DNA of 64,000 nt from contig NZ_JACRSS010000006.1 of the NCBI RefSeq assembly GCF_014384805.1, forward strand, positions 62,001 through 126,000, written 5' to 3'. Positions 1 to 7,787 of this stretch are shown piece after piece. The stretch comes from Guopingia tenuis (GTDB lineage: Bacteria; Bacillota; Clostridia; Christensenellales; Christensenellaceae). The notes under the pieces were generated by a model, which saw only the letters and a program-made list of their open reading frames with translations, was not told the DNA's origin and did no database searches. The translations under genes and the position numbers were made by a program. Numbering within the stretch: the first letter of the stretch is position 1; every line of letters starts with the position of its first letter.

Positions 1-130
1 CGACCGGATCATGGTCATGGATGCCGGCAAAAAGATCGCAGAGGATATTCCGGAGGTCATCAAAAACGACCCGAAGGTCGTCCGGGTATATCTGGGAGAG
101 GAGGCCAGCCATGCTGCTGAAAACGGATAA
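1..130 (+). CDS. Branched-chain-type ABC transporter ATP-binding protein (LivG-like), C-terminal end only
   Basis: An open frame runs in from the left edge (codons begin at base 2) and stops at TAA 128-130. The visible 42 residues read DRIMVMDAGKKIAEDIP and continue to VRVYLGEEA. This is the usual C-terminal end of LivG-type ATPases: the strand after the H-loop, then the helix ending in a YLG motif. The stop lies 20 bases inside the next gene (livF, ATG at 111), which is the normal tight livG-livF junction. The ATPase core lies outside the window, so LivG is inferred from this tail and from the neighbour. Its partners LivF and the binding protein follow directly; the permeases LivH and LivM must be upstream or elsewhere. 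Confidence 0.75.
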   Translation, partial: DRIMVMDAGKKIAEDIPEVIKNDPKVVRVYLGEEASHAAENG

Positions 131-818
131 TATCTGCACGAACTATGGCGCTGTGGAGGCCATCCGAAACATCAATATGTATGTGGAGGAAGGCGAGGTC
201 GTCGCTTTCATCGGCCATAACGGCGCGGGAAAGACCACGCTTTTAAAGACGATTTCCGGCCTGCTGCGGCCCGTGAAGGGAACGGTGACCTGGATGGGAG
301 AAAACATCACCGGCCGGCCGCCGGAAAAGATCGTCCGGGCGGGGATCTCCCAATGCCCGGAGGGGCGGCAGGTCTTTGCCGAATCCACGGTATACCAAAA
401 TATGGAGATGGGCGCTTATACCCGCAAGGATAAGCAGGCCATCCGGGAGGATATCGAAAAATATGAGGAGATCTTCCCGATTTTGAAGGAACGCCGCAGC
501 CAGAAGGCCGGGCTGCTCTCAGGCGGCGAGCAGCAGATGCTGGCCATCGCCCGTTCCCTTATGAGCCGCCCCAAGCTGCTCATGCTGGATGAGCCTTCCC
601 TGGGGCTGGCCCCGGTGGTGGTCAACGACGTCTATGACGTCATCCAGAAGATTAAGCAGCAGGGGGTGACCATCCTGCTGGTGGAGCAGAACGCCATGAA
701 GGCCCTGGAGGTTTCCGACCGCGCCTATGTCATCAGCACGGGGGAAATCGCCCTGGAGGGAAAGAGTGAGGAGCTTCTGCAAAACGACGCTGTCAAAAAG
801 GCTTATCTGGGCGGGTAG
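111..818 (+). CDS. livF: Branched-chain-type ABC transporter ATP-binding protein LivF
   Basis: This 235-residue ATPase is one of the two cytoplasmic motors of a LivFGHMK-type importer for branched-chain amino acids or other small solutes. Walker A GHNGAGKT is at residues 35-42, the Q-loop is around Q81, the signature LSGGEQQ is at 136-142 and Walker B LLMLDEP is at 156-162. VEQN follows at about 191-194 where other ABC ATPases carry the H-loop histidine, as is usual in LivF. Length is normal for the family. The start at 111 has a GGAGAGGAGG ribosome site just upstream and gives the expected N-terminus MLLKTDNI; an in-frame ATG at 21 would add 30 unrelated residues. The binding protein gene begins 31 bases downstream. 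The true substrate is unknown, and the following SDR and DhaKL genes suggest it may not be an amino acid. Confidence 0.9.
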   Translation: MLLKTDNICTNYGAVEAIRNINMYVEEGEVVAFIGHNGAGKTTLLKTISGLLRPVKGTVTWMGENITGRPPEKIVRAGISQCPEGRQVFAESTVYQNMEMGAYTRKDKQAIREDIEKYEEIFPILKERRSQKAGLLSGGEQQMLAIARSLMSRPKLLMLDEPSLGLAPVVVNDVYDVIQKIKQQGVTILLVEQNAMKALEVSDRAYVISTGEIALEGKSEELLQNDAVKKAYLGG

Positions 819-849
819 CTCCGCCCCAAAACAATAAGGAGGTAAAAAA

Positions 850-2073
850 ATGAAGGCTTGGACTCGCAAAATACTGGCGGGGGTATTCGCCCTTGTCATG
901 GCGCTCACCCTGGTTTCCTGCGGCGGGGAAGAGGCGCCGTCCACTCAGTCGCCGGACGCCACAGCGGCGGCCAATCCCGGCCAAAGCTCGGGAACCATTA
1001 AAATCGCCATGTCTACGGCCCAGACGGGCGCATTGGCGGAAGCGGGCGTTTCCCAGGTGAATTCGGCGGAAATGGCCATTGAAGAGATCAACAATGCCGG
1101 CGGCATCAACGGACAGCAGCTGGAGCTGGTGGTCTATGACGACAAGGGCGACGTGACCGAATCCACCCTGGTGGCCCAGCGGATTGTGCAGGATCCGGAC
1201 TTTGTCTGCGTCATCGGCACTCTCACCAGCTCGACGACCCTGGCGACGCTGCCCATATATGAGGCGGCGGGGCTTCCCATGCTCAACCCCACGGCCAACA
1301 GTGTGGACATCAAGGGGACAGATTTCATCCGCATGTGCCTGGCCAGCGATGTGCAGGGGCCGCAGCTCACGGCCTGCGCCGTCAATAACTATGGCAAAAA
1401 GAAGCTGGCCGTAATCTATCCCATGAGCGATTTCGGAACCGGCATGCTGGAAATGTGCACCAACACGGCGGAAAAGCTGGGGGCGGAGATCGTCATGGCC
1501 GAGCCCTATACGGCCGGAACCGACCGGGATTTCTCCGTGCATCTCTCCAAGCTGGAAAAATCCGGCGCGGACGGCGTCCTGCTGCTGGGCGACTATAACG
1601 AAACCAGCATGATCATCGCCCAGGCCGACCGCATCGAAAGCCTTTCGGATATGCAGTATTTCATGGATGCCTCGATCCTGAGCGAAGTGTTCCTGGAGCG
1701 TATCAAGGACATTTCCCATGAGGAAAACTGCATCATCGCCGCAGGCTACAATCCCTATGACGACCGCGACCTTTACAAGGAATTTGCCCAGAAGCTCAAG
1801 GATAAATTCGGCATCGACACCAACGAGCCGGCGGTCTATACTTATGACCTCATCAACATCCTGGCCCAGGCGCTGGAGGCCGGCGCGACCCGGGAGACTT
1901 TGGCAGATACCATCAAGAGCATGGAATTTGAAAACATGATGTCTGCGCCCGGCACCATCAAGTTTGATGAAAAGGGCGACCGGGAGGCTCTGGAAATCGC
2001 CATCATCGGCGTCAAGGACAACGCCTTCTATTACACGGGCAACAACGTGGATATGACAGGCGCCATGGAATAA
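850..2073 (+). CDS. ABC transporter substrate-binding lipoprotein, LivK / periplasmic-binding type 1 family
   Basis: A 407-residue extracellular solute-binding lipoprotein that would deliver substrate to the Liv-type permease. The N-terminus is a lipoprotein signal: positive MKAWTRK, a hydrophobic stretch, and lipobox LVSC with the lipidated Cys at residue 24. A Gly/Ala/Ser/Thr-rich linker follows. The mature domain begins near residue 49 with the IKIAMSTAQTG strand typical of LivK-like Peripla_BP_6 proteins, and further motifs include EINNAGGINGQ and GTLTSSTT. The ribosome site AAGGAGG ends a few bases before ATG. The gene sits 31 bases after livF and 71 bases before the first SDR, so it is probably cotranscribed with both. 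The ligand cannot be read from the sequence. Confidence 0.9.
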   Translation: MKAWTRKILAGVFALVMALTLVSCGGEEAPSTQSPDATAAANPGQSSGTIKIAMSTAQTGALAEAGVSQVNSAEMAIEEINNAGGINGQQLELVVYDDKGDVTESTLVAQRIVQDPDFVCVIGTLTSSTTLATLPIYEAAGLPMLNPTANSVDIKGTDFIRMCLASDVQGPQLTACAVNNYGKKKLAVIYPMSDFGTGMLEMCTNTAEKLGAEIVMAEPYTAGTDRDFSVHLSKLEKSGADGVLLLGDYNETSMIIAQADRIESLSDMQYFMDASILSEVFLERIKDISHEENCIIAAGYNPYDDRDLYKEFAQKLKDKFGIDTNEPAVYTYDLINILAQALEAGATRETLADTIKSMEFENMMSAPGTIKFDEKGDREALEIAIIGVKDNAFYYTGNNVDMTGAME

Positions 2074-2144
2074 GAGAAGGACATTCTGCCGGGGACCGGG
2101 GCTTCCCGGTTCCCGCGGCACCCAGAAGCGGGGAGGGGCGGACG

Positions 2145-2918
2145 ATGAAAAATTTGCTGGATCTGAGCGGGCGCAGCGCTGTTATCTTTGGCGGAACAGG
2201 AAATTTAGGCTCGTTTATCACAAAAAAGCTATACGAAAACGGAGCGAAGGTGGCCGTCAGCTATTATTTTGACCGGGAGGCCGAAATTGCACAAAAGCAG
2301 CTGGCTGCCCTCGATCCCACAGGGGAAAATGTGTTTGCCGGTTATGCCGACATCGCGGACCGGGATTCCGTGGAAGCGTTTGCGGCAGATGTGCGCAGGA
2401 AATTTTCCACCATCGATATCATGGTGAACACTGTGCATAACCCGGCGTTTACCCCAAAAGACGTCTATGACATGGAATGGTCGGACTGGAAAACCGATCT
2501 GGACGCCCAAAAGGGGCATTTCAATGCGTGTAAAAGCGTCCTGCCCGCCATGCGCGAGCAGCAATACGGACGGATCATATATATTTCCGGCGGCCTGGCC
2601 GTGCGCCATATGGCCAGCTCTGCCGCCTTCGCCTGCGTCAAGGGCGGCATGACTGCCTTTAACCGGACGCTGGCCATTGAAGAGGGAAGAAACAACATCA
2701 CCGTGAATATCGTGGCGCCGGGGAAAATCACCTCTCTGGATACGGACGGCGCCTTTGCCTGGGACGACGCCGAGGCCGAGCTTTTGAGGCAGACCCCTCT
2801 TGGGCGGTTCGCCACCCAGGAAGAAGTGGCCAACACGGTATTATATTTTGCGTCGCCGCTGGCAGACGCCATGACAGGACAGATTCTCTATGTGGCCTGC
2901 GGCGAGCTGATGCGGTGA
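2145..2918 (+). CDS. Short-chain dehydrogenase/reductase family protein lacking the catalytic Tyr (FxxxK)
   Basis: A 257-residue classical SDR-fold protein. The nucleotide-binding loop GGTGNLG lies at 16-22, the NTVHN strand end near 95-99 replaces the usual NNAG, and the active-site Ser is kept at 148 (YIS). The catalytic YxxxK reads F162-A-C-V-K166: codon 2628-2630 is TTC. Loss of the tyrosine hydroxyl normally abolishes SDR oxidoreductase activity. It is clearly a paralogue of the next gene: both have VLPAMREQQ/IPVMREQQ-like helices, RFAT...EVANTV and a TGQ.LYV end. The next gene keeps Tyr and starts 13 bases later. I infer either a heteromer of an active and an inactive subunit, or a changed function. 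The start is supported by a GGGGAGGGG stretch upstream. Confidence 0.85.
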   Translation: MKNLLDLSGRSAVIFGGTGNLGSFITKKLYENGAKVAVSYYFDREAEIAQKQLAALDPTGENVFAGYADIADRDSVEAFAADVRRKFSTIDIMVNTVHNPAFTPKDVYDMEWSDWKTDLDAQKGHFNACKSVLPAMREQQYGRIIYISGGLAVRHMASSAAFACVKGGMTAFNRTLAIEEGRNNITVNIVAPGKITSLDTDGAFAWDDAEAELLRQTPLGRFATQEEVANTVLYFASPLADAMTGQILYVACGELMR

Positions 2919-2931
2919 GGAAGGAGGAAGC

Positions 2932-3687
2932 ATGCGGCTGTTGGAAGGAAAGACCGCCATCGTATACGGCGGCAGCGGCGTTCTCGGGAGCAAAATCGCC
3001 CGGGAGCTGTATGAACAGGGCACAAAGACCGCCATCCACTGCTTTCATGGATGGGAACGGGCGCAGAAGCTGGCGGAGGAGCTGGATCCCTCCGGAAAAA
3101 ACGCCATAGCCGTCCAGGCAGACTGCGGCGATCCGCAGGCGCCGGCCGGGCTGGTAGAGAAGGTCAGAAATACTTTTGGTTCGGTGGATATCGTCGTGAA
3201 CGCCGTCCATCCGCCCTTTGAGCCCGTCGATGTGGCGGATTCCAAAGACGGGGACTGGAAGCTGCATCTGGACGCCATGATGAGCGGATATCATATTTTC
3301 CAGACGGCGATCCCGGTGATGCGGGAGCAGCAATTTGGGCGGCTTATCTATATTTCTGCGGCCATGGCCGTGCGCTATGGGGCGGGCTGCTCCATGTATA
3401 CGGCGGTTAAGCGGGGAATGAACGGCTTCTGCCGGACGCTGGCCATCGAGGAAGCCAAAAACAACATTCTGGTGAACATCGTCGCGCCGGGCGGCGTGGC
3501 GGATGCGGAAACCGAAACCGGCGAGGACTGGGACGAGATGACAAAGGAATTCATCGCCAAATGCGCGCTGGGGCGGTTTGCCACTTCGAAAGAGGTAGCC
3601 AACACGGTGGTGTACTTCGCCTCAGACCTGGCGGAGGGGATCACCGGGCAGACGCTCTATGTCAGCGGCGGCGAGATTATGCTCTGA
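2932..3687 (+). CDS. Short-chain dehydrogenase/reductase with intact catalytic triad
   Basis: A 251-residue classical SDR, expected to be a soluble NAD(P)-dependent dehydrogenase or reductase. The cofactor loop GGSGVLG lies at 13-19, the catalytic Ser is S142 (YIS) and the catalytic pair is Y156-T-A-V-K160. The C-terminal EVANTVVYFAS and TGQTLYVSGG segments are standard for the family. Start ATG 2932 is preceded by GGAAGGAGG. It is paralogous to the gene before it and probably the catalytically competent member of that pair. The substrate is unknown; neighbouring importer, SDR and DhaK/DhaL genes suggest a polyol, ketose or related hydroxy compound. Confidence 0.88.
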   Translation: MRLLEGKTAIVYGGSGVLGSKIARELYEQGTKTAIHCFHGWERAQKLAEELDPSGKNAIAVQADCGDPQAPAGLVEKVRNTFGSVDIVVNAVHPPFEPVDVADSKDGDWKLHLDAMMSGYHIFQTAIPVMREQQFGRLIYISAAMAVRYGAGCSMYTAVKRGMNGFCRTLAIEEAKNNILVNIVAPGGVADAETETGEDWDEMTKEFIAKCALGRFATSKEVANTVVYFASDLAEGITGQTLYVSGGEIML

Positions 3688-3712
3688 TCTATATAAAGAG
3701 GAGGGAAAAGAG

Positions 3713-4492
3713 ATGCGGCTGGAAGGAAAGGTCGCCCTGGTGACGGGCGGGGCGCTCCGGGTGGGGCGTGTGCTGAGCCTGGCGCTGGCGGAAGCGGGAG
3801 CGGATGTCGTGGTGAACTACTACCGCACGCCCCGGGAGGCTCAGGAGACAAAGGCTGAAATTGAAAAGCTGGGACGGAGATGCCTTTTGATCGAAGCCGA
3901 TGTGGGAAGCCGGCTGGAAAACGCCGCCATGATCGGCCAGATCGAAAGAGAGTTTGGGCGGCTGGATATCCTGGTGCACAACGCGGGGAACTTCAACGAA
4001 GCCCCGTTTTTGGAGATGACCGAGGCGTCCTGGGACAGCTCCATGAACCTGATCTTAAAAGGCCCCTTTTTCCTGAGCCAGAGTGCGGCGAAGCTCATGC
4101 TCAAAAACAAGAGCGGGCGGATCATCGCCATTGCGGGCAACTCGTATTTTGAAAACTGGCCGGATTTTATCCCCCATGCCATTGCCAAAACCGGGCTGGC
4201 GAAGATGATGCAGTCCCTGGCCGTGGCCCTTTCGCCCTATATTCAGTGCAACGCCGTCTGCCCTTCCACCATTCTCATGGCGGACGACGACCGGGACGCC
4301 CGGCAACGGGCAAAACGGGGCGAAACCGGCGCGGTCAACGATCCGCAGGCCCAAACCTATGTGGAACGGGGCGTGACTCTGCACCGGGGCAATCCCCAAG
4401 AGCTGGCGGAGATGGTGGTGTATATGGCGGGATGCAGCGGCTTTTTGAACGGAACCGTCCTGCCTCTGGACGGCGGCAAGACAATTCTGTAA
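3713..4492 (+). CDS. Short-chain dehydrogenase/reductase family protein with HxxxK in place of YxxxK
   Basis: A 259-residue SDR-fold protein. The cofactor loop is TGGALRVGR (11-19) and resembles pteridine-reductase-like SDRs; HNAG lies at 89-92. The catalytic motif reads H155-A-I-A-K159 (codon CAT), and the usual Ser position about 13 residues before it is Gly, with S144 nearby. It is more distant from the two preceding SDRs than they are from each other. The start at 3713 has a GAGGAGGG ribosome site and gives the normal N-terminus MRLEGKVALVTGG; the upstream ATG at 3659 overlaps the preceding gene. Spacing is 25 bases after SDR 2 and 35 before dhaK. With Ser and Tyr both changed, ordinary SDR chemistry is doubtful; a different substrate-assisted mechanism or a structural role is possible. 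Confidence 0.85.
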   Translation: MRLEGKVALVTGGALRVGRVLSLALAEAGADVVVNYYRTPREAQETKAEIEKLGRRCLLIEADVGSRLENAAMIGQIEREFGRLDILVHNAGNFNEAPFLEMTEASWDSSMNLILKGPFFLSQSAAKLMLKNKSGRIIAIAGNSYFENWPDFIPHAIAKTGLAKMMQSLAVALSPYIQCNAVCPSTILMADDDRDARQRAKRGETGAVNDPQAQTYVERGVTLHRGNPQELAEMVVYMAGCSGFLNGTVLPLDGGKTIL

Positions 4493-4527
4493 TTACGCAT
4501 GTGACAAAAAAATAAAAGGAGAAGGTT

Positions 4528-5529
4528 ATGAAAAAAATCATCAACGACCCCTTCGATTTTGTGGAAGAAATGACGGAGGGCATCTTAAAAGCACACAAAA
4601 AGGACTATCGGGCGGAAAACGGCGACCTGCGGGTGATCGTCCGGGCGGACGCTCCCGTGAAGGGCAAGGTGGCGATTGCCACGGGCGGCGGTTCCGGGCA
4701 TCTGCCGGTGTTTATGGGCTATGTGGGCCCCGGTCTGGCGGACGGCGCGGCCATTGGAAACGTATTTTCCTCTCCCTCCACGGGGCAGATGTATCGGGTC
4801 ACCAAGGCCATCGACGGCGGCGCAGGCGTGCTCTATCTCTATGGCCGCTATCAGGGCGACATGATGAACTTTGAGGCCGCTGCTGAAAAGGCCCGGGCGG
4901 AGGGAATCCCAGTGGAGACTGTGCTGGTGACCGACGACGTGGCTTCCGCGCCGCCGGAAAAATGGCAGGAGCGCCGGGGCGTGGCCGGGCTATTCTTTGC
5001 CTATAAAGCTGCCGGGGCCAAGGCCGCCGAGGGGGCCTCTCTTGCGGAGGTCAAGGCGGCTGCCGAGAAGGCGGTTGCCAACATTCGCAGTCTGGGCGTG
5101 GCGCTCGGGGCCTGCATTGTTCCGGCGGTGGGTGAACCCAATTTCACCCTGACGGAGGACGAAATGGAAGTCGGCATGGGAATCCATGGGGAGCAGGGCA
5201 TTGAGCGAGTTCCCATGCGCAGCGCGGACGAAATTGCGGAGATCCTTGTGGAAAAGATCGTGCAGGATCTGCCCTTCCAGGCGGGCGACGAGGTGGCCGT
5301 GCTGGTGAACAGCCTGGGCGCGACGCCTCTGGAAGAACTCTATATTCTCTACCGCAAGGTGGACGAATTGCTGGAGGAGAAGGGAATCAACGTGTACCGG
5401 GCCTATGTGGGGCGGTATGCCTGCTCCATGGAGATGCAGGGCGCGTCGCTTACCCTCATGAAGCTGGACGACGAGCTGAAGCGGCTGGTAGACGCCCCCG
5501 CCGGTTCCCCCTTCTTCACGCAGATTTAA
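4528..5529 (+). CDS. dhaK: DhaK-type dihydroxyacetone / ketose kinase, substrate-binding subunit
   Basis: This 333-residue DAK1-domain protein holds the ketose as a covalent hemiaminal for phosphorylation by DhaL. GGGSGH at 53-58 and the covalent histidine in GMGIHGEQG (His220) are present. The loop that reads KNYxGD in E. coli DhaK reads G106-R-Y-Q-G-D111 here, so the lysine equivalent to E. coli Lys104 appears to be Gly while the Asp is kept (alignment by eye). This may mean a different substrate, such as a tetrulose. Length is normal for a separate DhaK. DhaL follows 12 bases later. No DhaM (PTS donor) gene is visible, so the phosphate donor (ATP or PTS) is not settled. The ribosome site AAAAGGAGAAGG precedes ATG 4528. 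Confidence 0.9.
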   Translation: MKKIINDPFDFVEEMTEGILKAHKKDYRAENGDLRVIVRADAPVKGKVAIATGGGSGHLPVFMGYVGPGLADGAAIGNVFSSPSTGQMYRVTKAIDGGAGVLYLYGRYQGDMMNFEAAAEKARAEGIPVETVLVTDDVASAPPEKWQERRGVAGLFFAYKAAGAKAAEGASLAEVKAAAEKAVANIRSLGVALGACIVPAVGEPNFTLTEDEMEVGMGIHGEQGIERVPMRSADEIAEILVEKIVQDLPFQAGDEVAVLVNSLGATPLEELYILYRKVDELLEEKGINVYRAYVGRYACSMEMQGASLTLMKLDDELKRLVDAPAGSPFFTQI

Positions 5530-5541
5530 GGAGGGGCGGAG

Positions 5542-6180
5542 ATGAAGAAACAGTTAACGGCGCAGGATCTTCCGGCGCTGACGGAATATATGGCCGGAAA
5601 AATGACGGCCCAGAAAAACGCCCTGGCGAAACTGGATTCCCTGACGGGAGACGGCGACATGGGCGTGACAGTAGTGCTGGCCTTCAAGGCCATGACCCGG
5701 GCCTGCAAACGGACCGGGGGCATGGGGATCGGCGAAATTTTCGCGCTTTTCAGCGAAGAAGTCGGGGAGAACGCCCCCTCCACCTTCGGCACGTTTATCG
5801 CCGCCATGCTTTTGGGCATGAGCGAGGCCCTTACGGATGTTTCTCTTGTCCGGGCGGAGGAGCTGGCCCGGGCACTGGAAGCGGCGGGGGAAAAGGTCAT
5901 GGCCCGGGGCGGCGCGAAGCCAGGGGATAAAACCCTGCTGGATGCGCTGGTTCCGGCGGCCCAGGCGGCCCGGAAATGCGCGGACGCCGGGGAGGAGCTT
6001 TCGGAAGCTTCCCGGAAAGCGGCGCAGGCTGCGGCAGCGGGCGCGGCGGCCACGGAGGAGATGAAGGCGGTCACCGGCCGGGCGGGCTATATGGGCGAAC
6101 GCACCGTGGGCAGCCGGGACCCGGGCGCCGAGGCGATATCCCTGCTGCTCCAATATTTTGACGAGTTTGTGCAGGCATAA
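5542..6180 (+). CDS. dhaL: DhaL-type nucleotide-binding kinase subunit
   Basis: This 212-residue DAK2-domain protein carries the nucleotide phosphate that is passed to the ketose bound to DhaK. The metal-binding aspartates are in LDSLTGDGDMG (D32, D37, D39); E. coli has DGDHG, so the His is Met here. Other family motifs are NAPSTFGTF at about 78-86, GDKTLLD at 128-134 and GRAGYMGERT at 179-188. An Ala-rich helical stretch (about 135-172) is typical. The ribosome site AAGGAGGGG lies just after the dhaK stop, 12 bases upstream. The last gene of the putative operon; the next 190 bases form a folded region. Confidence 0.9.
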   Translation: MKKQLTAQDLPALTEYMAGKMTAQKNALAKLDSLTGDGDMGVTVVLAFKAMTRACKRTGGMGIGEIFALFSEEVGENAPSTFGTFIAAMLLGMSEALTDVSLVRAEELARALEAAGEKVMARGGAKPGDKTLLDALVPAAQAARKCADAGEELSEASRKAAQAAAAGAAATEEMKAVTGRAGYMGERTVGSRDPGAEAISLLLQYFDEFVQA

Positions 6181-6332
6181 GCGCCCATGCCTCGGCTCAC
6201 GGGGCGCTTCCCTGAAAAAAATTCTCTGAATCGATGGGCGGAAAGCCGCCACGGAGCATGGGGAGAATTTTTGGGGCCGGAGATGGGCGCATAGGTCGTG
6301 GACCTATATAAGAAAAACTGCCGGAAACGGCG
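6181..6332 (+). promoter_or_regulatory. Nested inverted repeats: candidate structured leader RNA before the tryptophanase-like gene
   Basis: Five complementary pairs are visible. Outer arms GCGCCCAT (6181-6188) and ATGGGCGC (6283-6290). Inside them AAAAATTCTC (6217-6226) and GAGAATTTTT (6263-6272). Inside these GGCGG (6237-6241) and CCGCC (6246-6250). Next to the outer stem ATAGGTC (6291-6297) and GACCTAT (6301-6307), and a GAAA-capped GCCG/CGGC hairpin (6320-6331). This looks like a multi-stem RNA in the 192 bases between dhaL and the next gene. It could be a riboswitch-like leader, a processing element, or partly a terminator of the upstream operon. I did not match it to a known riboswitch class. 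Confidence 0.5.
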
Positions 6333-6372
6333 GATAGAATCAAGATAATCTGAAAAAAAGGAGAATGAAAAA

Positions 6373-7761
6373 ATGGCAAAATTTGTACCCGAACCGTTCC
6401 GAATCAAAATGGTAGAAACCATCAAAATGACCACGCGGGAGGAGCGTGAACAGAAAATTAAGGAAGCGAAATATAACCTGTTCAACCTCCGGGGCGAGGA
6501 TGTGTATATCGACTGTTTAACCGACAGCGGCACCAACGCCATGAGCGCGGGCCAGTGGTCGGCTCTCATGAACGGCGACGAGGCCTATGCCGGGGCCAGC
6601 AGCTATTACCGGCTGATAGACGCCGCCAAGGATATCTTCGGCTATGGTTATTTCCAGCCGGTGCATCAGGGCCGCGCGGCCGAAAAGGTTCTGTTCCCCA
6701 CCTTCCTCTGCAAAGGGAAATACGCCATTTCCAACATGTTCTTTGACACCACCCGCGCCCATGTGGAGATCGCCGGGGCCCGCGCCATCGACTGCGTCGT
6801 TCCCGAGGCGGCGGATACATCCCTGCGCGCACCATTTAAGGGCAACATGGATGTGGAACGCCTGGAAAAGCTGATTAACGAGCTGGGCGCCGAAAACGTC
6901 GGCCTGGTGGTCATGACGCTCACCAACAATTCCGCCGGCGGCCAGCCTGTCTCCCTCAAAAATATGCGGGAGGTTTCCGCGGTCTGCAAGAAATATAACA
7001 TTCCCCTGGATATCGATGCCGCCCGCTATGCGGAAAACGCCCAGTTCATCAAAATGCGGGAAGAAGAATGCAAGGATATGAGCATCCGTGAGATCGTCCG
7101 GGCGGTGTTTGACTGCGCCGATATGTTCACCATGTCCGCCAAGAAGGACACCATCGTCAACATGGGCGGCCTCATCGGCGTTAAGGACGGCGATTCCCCT
7201 CTGATCCTGAAGATCAAGGCCAACTGCATTTCCTTTGAGGGCTTCTATACCTATGGCGGCCTGAACGGGCGGGATCTGGAATGCCTGGCCGTTGGCCTCT
7301 ATGAAGGCCTTGGCGAGGACTATCTGAAATACCGCATCGGCTCCATGCAGTATCTGGCCGACCGGCTGGATGAATACGGCATCCCCTATCAGGCGCCCAT
7401 CGGCGGCCATGGTCTCTTCCTGGATGCCAAAAAGTTCTATCCCAATATCCCCTATTATGAATTCCCCGGGCAGGTACTCTCCATCGAGCTTTATAAGGAA
7501 GCGGGCATCCGCGGATGCGATATCGGCTCCTATATGATGGGCAACGATCCGGATACCGGCAAGCAGATTGAATCCATCAACGAATTCACCCGCCTTGCCA
7601 TCCCGCGGCGGGTTTACACCCAGTCCCACTTTGATGTAATGATCGAAGCCATCAAGAACGTTTGGGACCGCCGCGCCGAGATCACAAGCGGCTATGAGAT
7701 CACCTGGGAACCGCCGATTCTGCGGCACTTCCAGGCCAGCCTCCAGCCCGTGAAGAGATAA
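6373..7761 (+). CDS. tnaA: Tryptophanase / tyrosine phenol-lyase family beta-eliminating lyase, probably tryptophanase
   Basis: A 462-residue PLP enzyme that would split L-tryptophan (or tyrosine) into indole (or phenol), pyruvate and ammonia. Family motifs include EPFRIK near the N-terminus, LTDSGTNAMS (49-58), GDEAYAG (68-74), HQGRAAE (98-104), NSAGGQPVS (186-194) and SAKKD with the PLP lysine K258. Tyrosine phenol-lyase has a key Arg (Arg381 in Citrobacter) that is Ile in tryptophanase; here the aligned residue is I384 in GCDIGS, and the C-terminal part reads like tryptophanase. Activity is therefore more likely on tryptophan, though some clostridial members are unassigned. The ribosome site AAAAAGGAG precedes ATG. 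No obvious TnaC-type leader peptide was found; a folded leader lies upstream. Confidence 0.85.
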   Translation: MAKFVPEPFRIKMVETIKMTTREEREQKIKEAKYNLFNLRGEDVYIDCLTDSGTNAMSAGQWSALMNGDEAYAGASSYYRLIDAAKDIFGYGYFQPVHQGRAAEKVLFPTFLCKGKYAISNMFFDTTRAHVEIAGARAIDCVVPEAADTSLRAPFKGNMDVERLEKLINELGAENVGLVVMTLTNNSAGGQPVSLKNMREVSAVCKKYNIPLDIDAARYAENAQFIKMREEECKDMSIREIVRAVFDCADMFTMSAKKDTIVNMGGLIGVKDGDSPLILKIKANCISFEGFYTYGGLNGRDLECLAVGLYEGLGEDYLKYRIGSMQYLADRLDEYGIPYQAPIGGHGLFLDAKKFYPNIPYYEFPGQVLSIELYKEAGIRGCDIGSYMMGNDPDTGKQIESINEFTRLAIPRRVYTQSHFDVMIEAIKNVWDRRAEITSGYEITWEPPILRHFQASLQPVKR

Positions 7762-7787
7762 TTCCGGCAACGCTACACAATAAAAAG

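Noticed and set aside
793..2121. Long minus-strand frame opposite the ABC binding protein (and similar long antisense frames at 6517-7959, 18294-19418, 29014-30744, 47072-48343)
   Set aside because: They lie fully opposite well-supported genes in GC-rich DNA, have no ribosome site and no family motifs.
6181..6332. Cobalamin or TPP riboswitch
   Set aside because: Some short strings look similar, but the diagnostic boxes (GCCACTG; CTGATGAG-type) are absent and the downstream gene does not fit.
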